Positions 50,166 to 57,675 of a DNA stretch of 62,871 nucleotides are shown one piece after another (the stretch's first letter is position 1; the number at the start of each line of letters is the position of its first letter). Source of the stretch: Paenibacillus sp. JNUCC32 (GTDB taxonomy: Bacteria > Bacillota > Bacilli > Paenibacillales > Paenibacillaceae); NCBI RefSeq assembly GCF_014863545.1, contig NZ_CP062261.1:1-62871 (forward strand). Direction: 5' to 3'. The notes beneath the pieces are model-generated. The model had not been told where the DNA came from and ran no database searches. It saw only the letters and a program-made list of their open reading frames with translations. The translations under genes were made by a program, and so were the position numbers.

Positions 50166-51197
50166 TTGCGCCAACAAGCGATATTCAACACGAACGCACC
50201 GAATAAATCTACGCGGATTATTGACGGAGAGTGCTCCGGTATTCTCAACTGGAACGATATCCGGATGCCGCATATGTATAAGCTGTACAAGGTCCTGCTG
50301 CTCAATCACTGGATAGCGGACGAAATTCCGATGGCGAAGGATGCGCAGCAATTTGCGCGTCTGGACCCGGAAGAACAGCGCACGTTCAAGATTAATATCG
50401 GATTGCTCGCGGTCCTGGACTCGATGCAGACGATGTTCGTCGGCGATGTTAAGCGATATTTTACCGATAGCTCACTCGAAGCAATCGCGGCCATTATCGG
50501 ACAGCAGGAGGTCGTGCACAATCAATCGTATTCGTACGTGTTGTCGTCGATCGTAAGCGATAAGGAACAGCGCGAAATCTTCGAATACTGGAAGCATGAC
50601 GCTGTGTTGCTCGAAAGGAATACGTTTATTAGCGCGATATACCAGAAGTTCCGCGATGAGCCGTCGCCGCAGACGTTTTTCGAAGCGCTGGTCGCGGATC
50701 TCATTCTCGAGGGCATCTTCTTCTACAGCACGTTCGCGTTCTTCTACAACCTGGCGCGCGATCAGAAGATGATGGGAACGTCGCAGATGATATCGTATAT
50801 TCAACGCGACGAGAACCAGCATTGTTATTTCTTCGCGGAAGTATTCAAGCAGCTTCTCGTAGACTTCCCGGAACTCGATACGCAGGCCAATCGCGATTAC
50901 GTTTACGCAACGATCGACCGTGCCGTCGAACTCGAGACGAATTGGGCGCGCTATACGCTCGCTAACGTCCGCGGCATTGATCTCGGCGAGCTGTCCGATT
51001 ATATCCGGTACATTGCGAACAGACGCCTGCGCATGATGGGACTGCCGAATCTATACGAAGGCGTCGACGTTAACTGTATGCCGTGGATTAAACCGTTCTC
51101 GGACGATGCGCTCAACGCAACGAAAACGGACTTTTTCGAAGGGAAGTCGCGCAATTACGGCAAAGTGGGCGGCGACAACGGATTCGACGATTTATAA
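50166..51197 (+). CDS. nrdB: ribonucleotide reductase small subunit (class I)
   Basis: Provides the radical. 343 residues with the diiron ligands: LDSMQ (Asp), EVVHNQSY (Glu and His, with the Tyr four residues on), LEGIFF (Glu), and RDENQHC (Glu, His). TTG 50166 follows AGGAGGG. Operon partner of nrdA, split from it only by the HNH gene. Ends at a strong terminator. Confidence 0.88.
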   Translation: MRQQAIFNTNAPNKSTRIIDGECSGILNWNDIRMPHMYKLYKVLLLNHWIADEIPMAKDAQQFARLDPEEQRTFKINIGLLAVLDSMQTMFVGDVKRYFTDSSLEAIAAIIGQQEVVHNQSYSYVLSSIVSDKEQREIFEYWKHDAVLLERNTFISAIYQKFRDEPSPQTFFEALVADLILEGIFFYSTFAFFYNLARDQKMMGTSQMISYIQRDENQHCYFFAEVFKQLLVDFPELDTQANRDYVYATIDRAVELETNWARYTLANVRGIDLGELSDYIRYIANRRLRMMGLPNLYEGVDVNCMPWIKPFSDDALNATKTDFFEGKSRNYGKVGGDNGFDDL

Positions 51198-51202
51198 ACG
51201 AG

Positions 51203-51232
51203 GGAGGCGGATAATTTTCCGTCTCCTTTTTT
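51203..51232 (+). terminator. intrinsic terminator ending the reductase operon
   Basis: GGAGGCGGA (51203-51211) pairs with TCCGTCTCC (51218-51226), one G-T pair, then six T. Confidence 0.75.
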
Positions 51233-51241
51233 GCGTTTAGG

Positions 51242-51334
51242 TGTACGGTTTCTAGTTGACGTACGTCTAGGTATATGTAAGGCGCAAAAATAATTACCGC
51301 AAACTGTGCGGAAAGCGCCTGAGAGGGAACATAT
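51242..51334 (+). promoter_or_regulatory. conserved 39-bp element and leader, copy B, before the PhoH-like gene
   Basis: The 39-bp block 51242-51280 (TGTACGGTTT... GACGTACGTCTAGG...TATATGTAA) contains the palindrome GACGTACGTC. The leader folds as GGCGC(51281)...CCGCA-aactg-TGCGG...GCGCC (51315-51319 area), and AGGGAACATAT lies at 51324-51334. Compared with copy A, block and leader order and spacing agree (83 versus 82 bp). Confidence 0.65.
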
Positions 51335-51393
51335 ACAGGGAAGGCGCCAATACGCCGCGCCGGAACCAATCTAACGAAGGAGGAACGCACGCT

Positions 51394-52047
51394 ATGCCAC
51401 TACCGAAAGACTCGCTATTCTTCGGATTCGCCGCCAAGCTAACGGACGAGCAGCGCGCCTATGTTAACTCGATATTCGACCGTCAGCTCACGATTGTTAA
51501 CGCGCCATCAGGTACCGGAAAGACTACGCTCGCTGTCGCCGTTGCGAAACTGCTCGGAAAGCCGCTAGTCTACGTATTCAGTCCGGTCGAAGAAGGGCGT
51601 ATGGGATTCCGCCCAGGCACGCAGCGCGAAAAGGAAGCCGCGTATATCACTCCGCTAACCGATGCGCTGTATGAGATCGGCGAGAATCCGTCGAAATCGA
51701 TATTCGATCCGGAGAATATGGAGGCGCAGAAGCGCGGTGACGTGTGGGTGTATCCGATGTCGCACGTATTCGCTCGCGGCATGAACCTGAAAGGGAAAAC
51801 GGTAATCATCGATGAGGCGCAGAACTTAACACGCGGCGAGCTTAAAAAGGTGCTTACGCGGATTCACACGGACTGCCACGTCATCATTATCGGACATGAC
51901 GGTCAGTGTGATCTCAAGGACGCCGGTAAATCCGGATTTGTCCCGTACATCGAACATTTCCGCAACGAACCGTATGCGGCCGTATGTGAGTTGACGGTGA
52001 ATTTCCGCGGTAAGCTGGCGCAGCACGCCGATAAATTACGCTGGTAA
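51394..52047 (+). CDS. phoH: PhoH-like ATPase
   Basis: A 217-residue protein of the PhoH family (RNA helicase-like, very common in phages). Walker A APSGTGKTTLAVAVAKLL near residues 37-54, Walker B VIIDEAQNLTRGEL near 145. AAGGAGG precedes ATG. It follows the copy-B leader, so it may belong to the same regulon as the sigma-like gene. Confidence 0.88.
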   Translation: MPLPKDSLFFGFAAKLTDEQRAYVNSIFDRQLTIVNAPSGTGKTTLAVAVAKLLGKPLVYVFSPVEEGRMGFRPGTQREKEAAYITPLTDALYEIGENPSKSIFDPENMEAQKRGDVWVYPMSHVFARGMNLKGKTVIIDEAQNLTRGELKKVLTRIHTDCHVIIIGHDGQCDLKDAGKSGFVPYIEHFRNEPYAAVCELTVNFRGKLAQHADKLRW

Positions 52048-52067
52048 AGCGAGAGGAGAGGACGCGA

Positions 52068-52277
52068 ATGAGTCGGTCGCAAGAACATTACGCTATTCTC
52101 CGCGACAACTATCCGTACGGACTGTCGAAGAAAAACCGATTTTTGCGCACGTACAGCCGGAAGGTTGACGCGGTAAGGTCTGCGCAGGACTTAGCGGCTG
52201 ATGACGAGCGCTTTGGTCGCGGGGAGCATACGTACGAAGTCGTGTGCGTTACATTTACGAAGGAGGACGAGAAATGA
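52068..52277 (+). CDS. small hypothetical protein
   Basis: A 69-residue protein (SRSQEHYAILRDNYPYGLSKK..., charged). ATG behind GAGAGGAG. Overlaps the next gene by four bases. Function unknown. Confidence 0.55.
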   Translation: MSRSQEHYAILRDNYPYGLSKKNRFLRTYSRKVDAVRSAQDLAADDERFGRGEHTYEVVCVTFTKEDEK

Positions 52278-52627
52278 ACGATAAGATTGCGGAGTACATC
52301 GAATCATTGGCGCAACAATTAGGCGTGGCCGTGACGCATGTCTACGAGGTGATGGCGCGTCAGATGGTGGCGGAAGGGATTACGTACGGACTGTTGAGTC
52401 TGGCAGTGGTCGTCGTCATACCGATTGTCGTATATAAGTTGGCGCGGCTCACAATGGAGAAGTACAACGAAGACATGGAATTTTACGTGTTTATGGGCTG
52501 GTTTATTGGTGGTATCGGCGCATTAATTTTATTCGCCGCGAGTCTGCTAAGCCTGCCGGATTACGTAATGCACGTTGTTAATCCGGAATATTACACCGTC
52601 AAAGAGATTCTTGACGCACTCAAATAA
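52274..52627 (+). CDS. two-span membrane protein
   Basis: A 117-residue protein with two hydrophobic segments (YGLLSLAVVVVIPIVVYKL and FYVFMGWFIGGIGALILFAA). The ATG overlaps the preceding stop. Unrecognised; a regulatory or membrane-stress role is possible. Confidence 0.6.
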   Translation: MNDKIAEYIESLAQQLGVAVTHVYEVMARQMVAEGITYGLLSLAVVVVIPIVVYKLARLTMEKYNEDMEFYVFMGWFIGGIGALILFAASLLSLPDYVMHVVNPEYYTVKEILDALK

Positions 52628-52644
52628 CGAAAGGAGAACGCCGA

Positions 52645-53076
52645 TTGAACGGTAAACTAACGCAAATCTTCACAATGCAAAAAGCGCTGGATGATCGCAT
52701 CATTTCCGAACGCGGCATCGATAAGACGGTTGACGAGTGGGTTATCGGAATCACGCTCGCAATGGAGTCCGAAATTGACGAGATCCGACGCGAAGTTAAC
52801 TGGAAGTGGTGGAAGAATCCGAAGCCGGTCGATAAGACAGCGCTGCAGGGCGAAGTCATCGATATGTGGCACTTCCTCGTAAGCCTTTCGGACAAAGTCG
52901 GACTGACTGCGGATGATGTCTACGCAATCTATCTCAAAAAGAATGCGGAGAATCACGCCAGGCAGGACGGAACGAGCGCGAAAGAAGGTTACGGAGTGAC
53001 GGCGGAAGAGGCGGCCGAGAACATGCGTAAAGCATTCGAAGCGCTTCCGTCAGTGTCGGACTTAATCGGCAAATGA
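52645..53076 (+). CDS. dimeric dUTPase (MazG/dUTPase_2-like)
   Basis: Converts dUTP to dUMP, keeping uracil out of DNA and feeding thymidylate synthesis. 143 residues with metal-binding helices ESEIDEIRREVNWKWWKN and LQGEVIDMWHFLVSLSDKVG, the all-alpha dUTPase_2 signature. TTG 52645 follows AAAGGAG. Precedes thyX in the operon. Confidence 0.8.
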   Translation: MNGKLTQIFTMQKALDDRIISERGIDKTVDEWVIGITLAMESEIDEIRREVNWKWWKNPKPVDKTALQGEVIDMWHFLVSLSDKVGLTADDVYAIYLKKNAENHARQDGTSAKEGYGVTAEEAAENMRKAFEALPSVSDLIGK

Positions 53077-53207
53077 GCCGGCGCAAATCATTCGCCGAAC
53101 TCGCGGAAGAACACGCGCAAGCCTGGCGAGAGTTCGCGGTCGCTATCGGACTCGTACGCTTGGCGGAATGGCTTAACGGTAAATTAACGAAGGAGGAACG
53201 CAAATGA
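53073..53207 (+). CDS. small hypothetical protein
   Basis: A 44-residue helical protein (FAELAEEHAQAWREFAVAI). ATGA overlap with the dUTPase gene. Function unknown. Confidence 0.5.
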   Translation: MSRRKSFAELAEEHAQAWREFAVAIGLVRLAEWLNGKLTKEERK

Positions 53208-53410
53208 AACGCACACTAATCTTCGAAATGACTGCGCGGGTTCCGTTTGACGAGGAACTGGACGCCATTTATGACGCACTCAGTCCGGAAGAACAAGCGG
53301 ATAAATTGCGCGAGATGCACGAGAACGGCCGCCAATGGCTCCGCGATGTAACGGACGACTGCGCAGACGTCACCGTCAACGTATACGTAAGTGAGGAGGA
53401 CGCCAATTGA
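53204..53410 (+). CDS. small hypothetical protein
   Basis: A 68-residue acidic protein (RTLIFEMTARVPFDEELDAIYDAL). AAGGAGG before the ATG; overlaps thyX. Confidence 0.5.
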   Translation: MKRTLIFEMTARVPFDEELDAIYDALSPEEQADKLREMHENGRQWLRDVTDDCADVTVNVYVSEEDAN

Positions 53411-54123
53411 CCGATAGAATCAACGTACTCGATAACGGATATGTCCGCCTGGTCGACGTAATGGGATCGGACTTAACCGTCGCAAATGCAGCGCGAGTAT
53501 CCTACGCAAAGGAATCGCACGAGCTGACCGAGCGCGATATCCGCCTCATTAAGTTCCTCGCGCGAGAAGGCCATACGTCGCCATTCCGCCACGCCATCGC
53601 TCAATTCGAAGTGTACGCGCCGTTAATGGTTGCGCGCCAATGGTGGAAATATATCGTCGGCTCTGCGCACATGGAAGGAACCGGAGATAGCCTCGACGCT
53701 TGGAACGAATCGAGCCGGCGCTATATTACGGAGGAGTTGACGTTTTACGTACCGGAAGTCGGAGAATGGAGAAGCGCGCCAGAAAATTCGAAACAAGGTA
53801 GCGGAGAGCCAATCGAGAAAGATGACGGCCAGTGGTCCGCGATACTAACCGAGTATATCGAGGACGGCGTCCAACTATACGCTCAAGCGTTAAAGGAGGG
53901 AATCTGTGCCGAGCAAGCCCGTCTATTCCTTCCAGCTTACGGAATGTATGTCCGATGGTACTGGACCGCCAGCCTACAGAGTATCGCGCATTTCCTAGCG
54001 CAACGTCTCGAACACGATGCGCAGGTTGAAATCCAGGCGTACGCCAAGGCGGTATTAACGCTGATCGAGGCGCGATTCCCCGTCGCTATTGGCGAATTAC
54101 TAGCGAAAGAGGAGGCGGTCTGA
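53407..54123 (+). CDS. thyX: flavin-dependent thymidylate synthase
   Basis: Makes dTMP from dUMP with FAD and methylene-tetrahydrofolate. 238 residues. The ThyX motif region is VARQWWKYIVGS...WNESSRRYITEELTFYVPE, an RQWWKY variant of the classic RHR motif, and the rest (GHTSPFRHAIAQFEVYAPL) fits. TTG 53407 overlaps the preceding stop and follows GAGGAGG. Confidence 0.88.
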   Translation: MTDRINVLDNGYVRLVDVMGSDLTVANAARVSYAKESHELTERDIRLIKFLAREGHTSPFRHAIAQFEVYAPLMVARQWWKYIVGSAHMEGTGDSLDAWNESSRRYITEELTFYVPEVGEWRSAPENSKQGSGEPIEKDDGQWSAILTEYIEDGVQLYAQALKEGICAEQARLFLPAYGMYVRWYWTASLQSIAHFLAQRLEHDAQVEIQAYAKAVLTLIEARFPVAIGELLAKEEAV

Positions 54124-54479
54124 TGGTATTATCTCTCTCGATATTCTTCGAAAACTGCGAGGAACTCGTTATCCCTACGGATGACATCGCGTTCCTACAC
54201 ATGTCCGATATTACGGAATCCATGACGTATTGTACTCGCCCTAATCCGTACCATCACGCAAACAAAAACGTTGGCTTCCTCCGCCTGAGTGTCGTAGATA
54301 AACCGGACTATCGCCGCATCACCACGTACAACGACATCGTATGCGTCGACGTAAACGGCGTTGAGTATAGCGTAGATTGGCACGAAGAGGACGAATACGA
54401 TAACCGCTACCAATCGTCAGAAATACGCGAAGATGCCGGCCATATTAGCGTCGTCATTTCGAAAAAGGAGGCGGAGTAA
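54123..54479 (+). CDS. hypothetical protein
   Basis: Unrecognised 118-residue protein (LSLSIFFENCEELVIPTDDIAFLHMSDITESM...). The ATG overlaps the thyX stop. Beta-rich and acidic. Confidence 0.5.
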   Translation: MVLSLSIFFENCEELVIPTDDIAFLHMSDITESMTYCTRPNPYHHANKNVGFLRLSVVDKPDYRRITTYNDIVCVDVNGVEYSVDWHEEDEYDNRYQSSEIREDAGHISVVISKKEAE

Positions 54480-54665
54480 ATGCGCAAAGTCGAGATACGC
54501 GGCTATGTCGTATACGATCCGGAAGAAGTCGCAAGTGGCGATTTAATCTGCGGTCGAATCGAAGACATGCTATTCAACGAAGACTATCCGCGCGAATGGT
54601 CGTTCGAGGCCGTAAGCGATACGGAAGTACCTAACGAAGAGGAGGTGGTCACATCCGAGCAGTAA
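54480..54665 (+). CDS. small hypothetical protein
   Basis: A 61-residue protein (RKVEIRGYVVYDPEEVASGD...) abutting its neighbour, with GGAGG before the ATG. Its C-terminal codons overlap the ATC start of the secreted protein. Confidence 0.5.
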   Translation: MRKVEIRGYVVYDPEEVASGDLICGRIEDMLFNEDYPREWSFEAVSDTEVPNEEEVVTSEQ

Positions 54666-55084
54666 TCGCGGCCATAGTCGCCGTATCAGTCGCATTTACC
54701 GGCGTTAGTACCGGCGTAGAGCAGGCGCAAGCAAAGACGGAATCAACAGGCAAGGTTCCGTCCGAATGGCGCACGTTCGAAGCCACCGCCTACATTGCGC
54801 TATGCGATACCGGTTGCAGCGGTATAACAGCGTCCGGAATCGACGTGAGGCACACGCGATATTATGGCGGACGAGTTGTCGTGGCGGTCGACCCACGCGA
54901 AATAGCGCTAGGCACGGTGTTCACAATCCGCCTGGCTGACGGCACGGAAATCGACGCGATCGCGCTCGACGTTGGCGGCGACATTAAAGGCGCGCGAATT
55001 GACGTATTGATGGCGAATTTGCACGACGCGAAGCAATTCGGAAGGCAAGCGGTAAGTATAAAAATCGAGGAGGAATCGAAATGA
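54653..55084 (+). CDS. secreted 3D-domain protein
   Basis: A 143-residue protein: positively charged start, hydrophobic signal segment (AVIAAIVAVSVAFTGV, residues 3-18), then a 3D domain (three conserved Asp: CDTGCSGITASGIDV, VVAVDPREI, AIALDVGGDIKGARIDVLM), the barrel of spore-cortex and wall hydrolase/transglycosylase proteins. An ATC start at 54653 is proposed (GAGGAGG at 54639-54645, 7-base spacer); no other start in frame leaves the signal peptide. Probably acts in the wall during entry or release. Confidence 0.8.
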   Translation: MRAVIAAIVAVSVAFTGVSTGVEQAQAKTESTGKVPSEWRTFEATAYIALCDTGCSGITASGIDVRHTRYYGGRVVVAVDPREIALGTVFTIRLADGTEIDAIALDVGGDIKGARIDVLMANLHDAKQFGRQAVSIKIEEESK

Positions 55085-56412
55085 ACGAAAATATCACGGT
55101 ATTAAACGACGAAAAATTGGGCGGAATCGAACGCGAATATCGCGAGGTTAAACGTAAGGCGACCGTAGGTGAACGGATTAAGATTGTTAAGCGGTGGCCC
55201 CTCGAGGATCGGTACGACATCGGGGACATATTCGTTACGAGTAGTGTGCGTCAGTCCGATGGTTACGTCCGCGTCGATTCTTTAGGAGAGCGTGTTATCG
55301 CGTTAGAGGAATACGTAGTCCTCGAACCGACCGATATCGTACGACTAGCGTCCAAAGGGCGCATCGATGACGAGCGCCTCCGTATGGTCGACCGTAAGGC
55401 AGCGGTAGGCGAGCGCGTGATCGCGGTGAGCACGGCGCACACAGTCATCGACGATACCGAAGTTATGCACAGAATCGGAGAATTCGGTACCGTGTCAGCA
55501 CGCGGCGAAGTATATAAAAACCGCGTTAGAATCAACGGATATTACGTTGTTGACGGAGATTACCGCGTACTCGAACCAGTTGAATCCGCCAAATCCGCCG
55601 AACCTACCGCCCCCTTATCCGCACAGCCACCGCTCGACCAGGCGGCCGCTAATATCGCCGCATTAACAGCGAAGGTGCAGGCGCTCGAGACTCGACTCAA
55701 CGCCTTATACGACTGGCACAAGCGAGCGGCGATTGACTTGCGTGTTGCTCGCGAAGACATCGTACTAATCGAGGAAGGCGTCAGCGGCGATATCAAATCG
55801 CTCGAATCCCGTGTGGATACGCTCGAGAAGGCGAAACAGCCCGTCAAAGTTGCGGAAGGGCTGGCCGATGATGCGCCGCCGAGTTTCGCAATTCCTACGG
55901 TTAAGTCGCCGCAGCAAATCCGCGACGAAATCGTTGAGCGTGCGAAGGCTGACGTTAGAGCGCTGCTCGACCGAAATTATTATGCCGGATATAGTCCGAC
56001 TATCTGGTTCACGGATAAAGACGGATCTTCTATAACGGATAAGTGCGATTTTATCGTTAACCGCAAAAAACGTACCGTCGTCGCCTTGATCTCGGTGATA
56101 AGAGGCGGTAAGCCATTCCGCAAAGGTATCGCCAAAGCCGCACCAAACGACGTATTTAACGCGCATATCGGACGTGCGATCGCGCTGCGACGTGCGCTTG
56201 GTCTCGAAGTGCCGGCGGAATACTTGAGCGTGCCGAATCCGGAGGAGCCGCGAGTTGGTGACGTTGTGTGCTGGGACATCGCGGGCCGGACCTACCGAAT
56301 TGAAAACGGTATGCGCGTAGTATCGTTGGAAGACGGCCGTGATTATACGGACTACGCGTATCTAGCTAACGCATCCATTGTCGACGACAGCCGCGAGGAG
56401 GTGGGCGCATGA
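55081..56412 (+). CDS. tandem SH3-like repeat, coiled-coil protein
   Basis: A 443-residue protein with two small-barrel repeats (near 19-88 and 100-168, resembling repeats of the 40737 protein), a coiled coil at about 185-255, and a C-terminal alpha/beta domain (CDFIVNRKKRTVVALI, then KAAPNDVFNAHIGRAIALRRALGL near residues 320-385). I do not recognise the last domain. Overlaps the 3D gene by four bases. Confidence 0.6.
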   Translation: MNENITVLNDEKLGGIEREYREVKRKATVGERIKIVKRWPLEDRYDIGDIFVTSSVRQSDGYVRVDSLGERVIALEEYVVLEPTDIVRLASKGRIDDERLRMVDRKAAVGERVIAVSTAHTVIDDTEVMHRIGEFGTVSARGEVYKNRVRINGYYVVDGDYRVLEPVESAKSAEPTAPLSAQPPLDQAAANIAALTAKVQALETRLNALYDWHKRAAIDLRVAREDIVLIEEGVSGDIKSLESRVDTLEKAKQPVKVAEGLADDAPPSFAIPTVKSPQQIRDEIVERAKADVRALLDRNYYAGYSPTIWFTDKDGSSITDKCDFIVNRKKRTVVALISVIRGGKPFRKGIAKAAPNDVFNAHIGRAIALRRALGLEVPAEYLSVPNPEEPRVGDVVCWDIAGRTYRIENGMRVVSLEDGRDYTDYAYLANASIVDDSREEVGA

Positions 56413-56633
56413 TGATCGACACTTACGTAATCATTCGCAGGCCAAGCGGAGAATTAGCGCACAGCAAAGCGTACACAAGCCTTCGAGACGCTAAACTTGC
56501 GCTTAAATATCATCACGGAGGTCCGTACGTTAGTAACTACGCAGTTGTTAAGTTAAGCGCCATTCCGTCCGCGATGTATGCGGTACGGTCTGACGGAAAA
56601 TGGATGGAGGTGTCCGCGAATGACGCTCCCTAA
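56409..56633 (+). CDS. small hypothetical protein
   Basis: A 74-residue protein (DTYVIIRRPSGELAHSKAYTSLRDAK...). Overlaps both neighbours. Function unknown. Confidence 0.5.
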   Translation: MMIDTYVIIRRPSGELAHSKAYTSLRDAKLALKYHHGGPYVSNYAVVKLSAIPSAMYAVRSDGKWMEVSANDAP

Positions 56634-57171
56634 CTTCGCAATAACTGGCGAAATGCGCAGCGGTAAGGACGCCGTTGCCGAATACATGGCGCGGAAATTC
56701 GGATACACTCGGTTCGCATTTGGCGACGAGCTTAAGCGTGATTTCCATCGCCGATATCCCGAAGTACCTCGCGAACCGAAACCGCGCGCCGGCTACCAGT
56801 TTCATGGACAGTTCATGCGCGAACAAATTGACGAAGATATTTGGGTTAATCGGTGCTTGGCGGAAATAGCACGAACGAGTCACAATTACGCAGGCTTCAC
56901 GTTCCGCGCAGTCATCTCCGACCTCCGCCAGCCTAACGAGTTTCAGGCGTGTAAGCTCCAAGGCTTCGTCATCATCCGCGTAACAGCACCGGAAGCCCTC
57001 CGCATCGATCGCGCCATCAAGTCCGGTGACACGTTTAACCTACGCGACTTGACGCATGATACCGAAAGTCACGCGCGCAGATTTGACGTTGACTACGAAA
57101 TCGTTAACGACGGGACGCTGGCGGAATTGTACGCGAAGGTTGACGAGGTGGTGCGCAATGTCTCCGCTTGA
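56620..57171 (+). CDS. deoxynucleoside monophosphate kinase-like
   Basis: A 183-residue P-loop kinase: Walker A ITGEMRSGKDAVAEYM near residues 8-23, then FAFGDELKRDFHRRYPE and a lid region near TFNLRDLTHDTE. Resembles phage dNMP kinases (T4 gp1-like), which supply dNDPs for replication. It completes a dNTP set with NrdA/B, dUTPase and ThyX. ATG 56620 overlaps the previous gene. Confidence 0.75.
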   Translation: MTLPNFAITGEMRSGKDAVAEYMARKFGYTRFAFGDELKRDFHRRYPEVPREPKPRAGYQFHGQFMREQIDEDIWVNRCLAEIARTSHNYAGFTFRAVISDLRQPNEFQACKLQGFVIIRVTAPEALRIDRAIKSGDTFNLRDLTHDTESHARRFDVDYEIVNDGTLAELYAKVDEVVRNVSA

Positions 57172-57319
57172 GATATACCGCGATGCTTACCGCGCCGGCT
57201 ACTTTTACGGACGGATAGACGCGGACAGGGGCGCGCCATATGACGATAGGACTCCGCTAGAAAAGAACGCGCAACCTACTCCGCCTCAAAAAGCAGCCAA
57301 CCGTCCTGATCCGCAATGA
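57158..57319 (+). CDS. small hypothetical protein
   Basis: A 53-residue protein (MSPLEIYRDAYRAGYFYGRIDADRG). ATG 57158 overlaps the kinase stop. Overlaps the convergent leftward gene. Confidence 0.5.
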   Translation: MSPLEIYRDAYRAGYFYGRIDADRGAPYDDRTPLEKNAQPTPPQKAANRPDPQ

Positions 57320-57605
57320 ACACGTAGCGCCGCGCCTCCTGCGGTATCTGCGTCTTACGGTAGAAATGCGCCGCCGACACGTAGCCGCGTTTATCTACGT
57401 TGGCTGCGGTCGGATCTGACGCAGAACTAGCGAGACGGAGCGCGATTACTTGCGCCGTGTGGTCGTAGCCGAGCGTGACGCGGTTGCCGTTGCGTAGGTC
57501 ATATAGCGCGATAATGTCCGATGACAGGCGTAGGCGGCGCTGCTTGTCCGTTGCTACGAATAAGTTGACGAGCGGAATTTCTTCGATATTAAAGCGTTGG
57601 GACAC
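57276..57605 (-). CDS. leftward hypothetical protein (AbrB-like strand pattern)
   Basis: A 109-residue protein; GTG 57605 (complement) is behind AAAGGAGTG. Its middle (LRLSSDIIALYDLRNGNRVTLGYD) resembles the strand-swapped dimer pattern of AbrB/SpoVT-type DNA-binding proteins, and it ends RYVFIADQDGWLLFEAE. It faces the methyltransferase gene across a short gap with mirrored AT-rich sequence, so it could regulate that gene. Uncertain. Confidence 0.5.
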   Translation of the reverse strand: MSQRFNIEEIPLVNLFVATDKQRRLRLSSDIIALYDLRNGNRVTLGYDHTAQVIALRLASSASDPTAANVDKRGYVSAAHFYRKTQIPQEARRYVFIADQDGWLLFEAE

Positions 57606-57675
57606 AGTTATCACTCCTTTAACGATAATTATACGTAAATTGAACGAAAAGTAAACGATATGGAGGCGGTTAGAT

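Noticed and set aside
51242..51280. Ordinary sigma-70 reading of the 39-bp element (TTGACG and TATGTA)
   Set aside because: The spacer would be only 12 bases, and TTGACG is not kept in the other copies.
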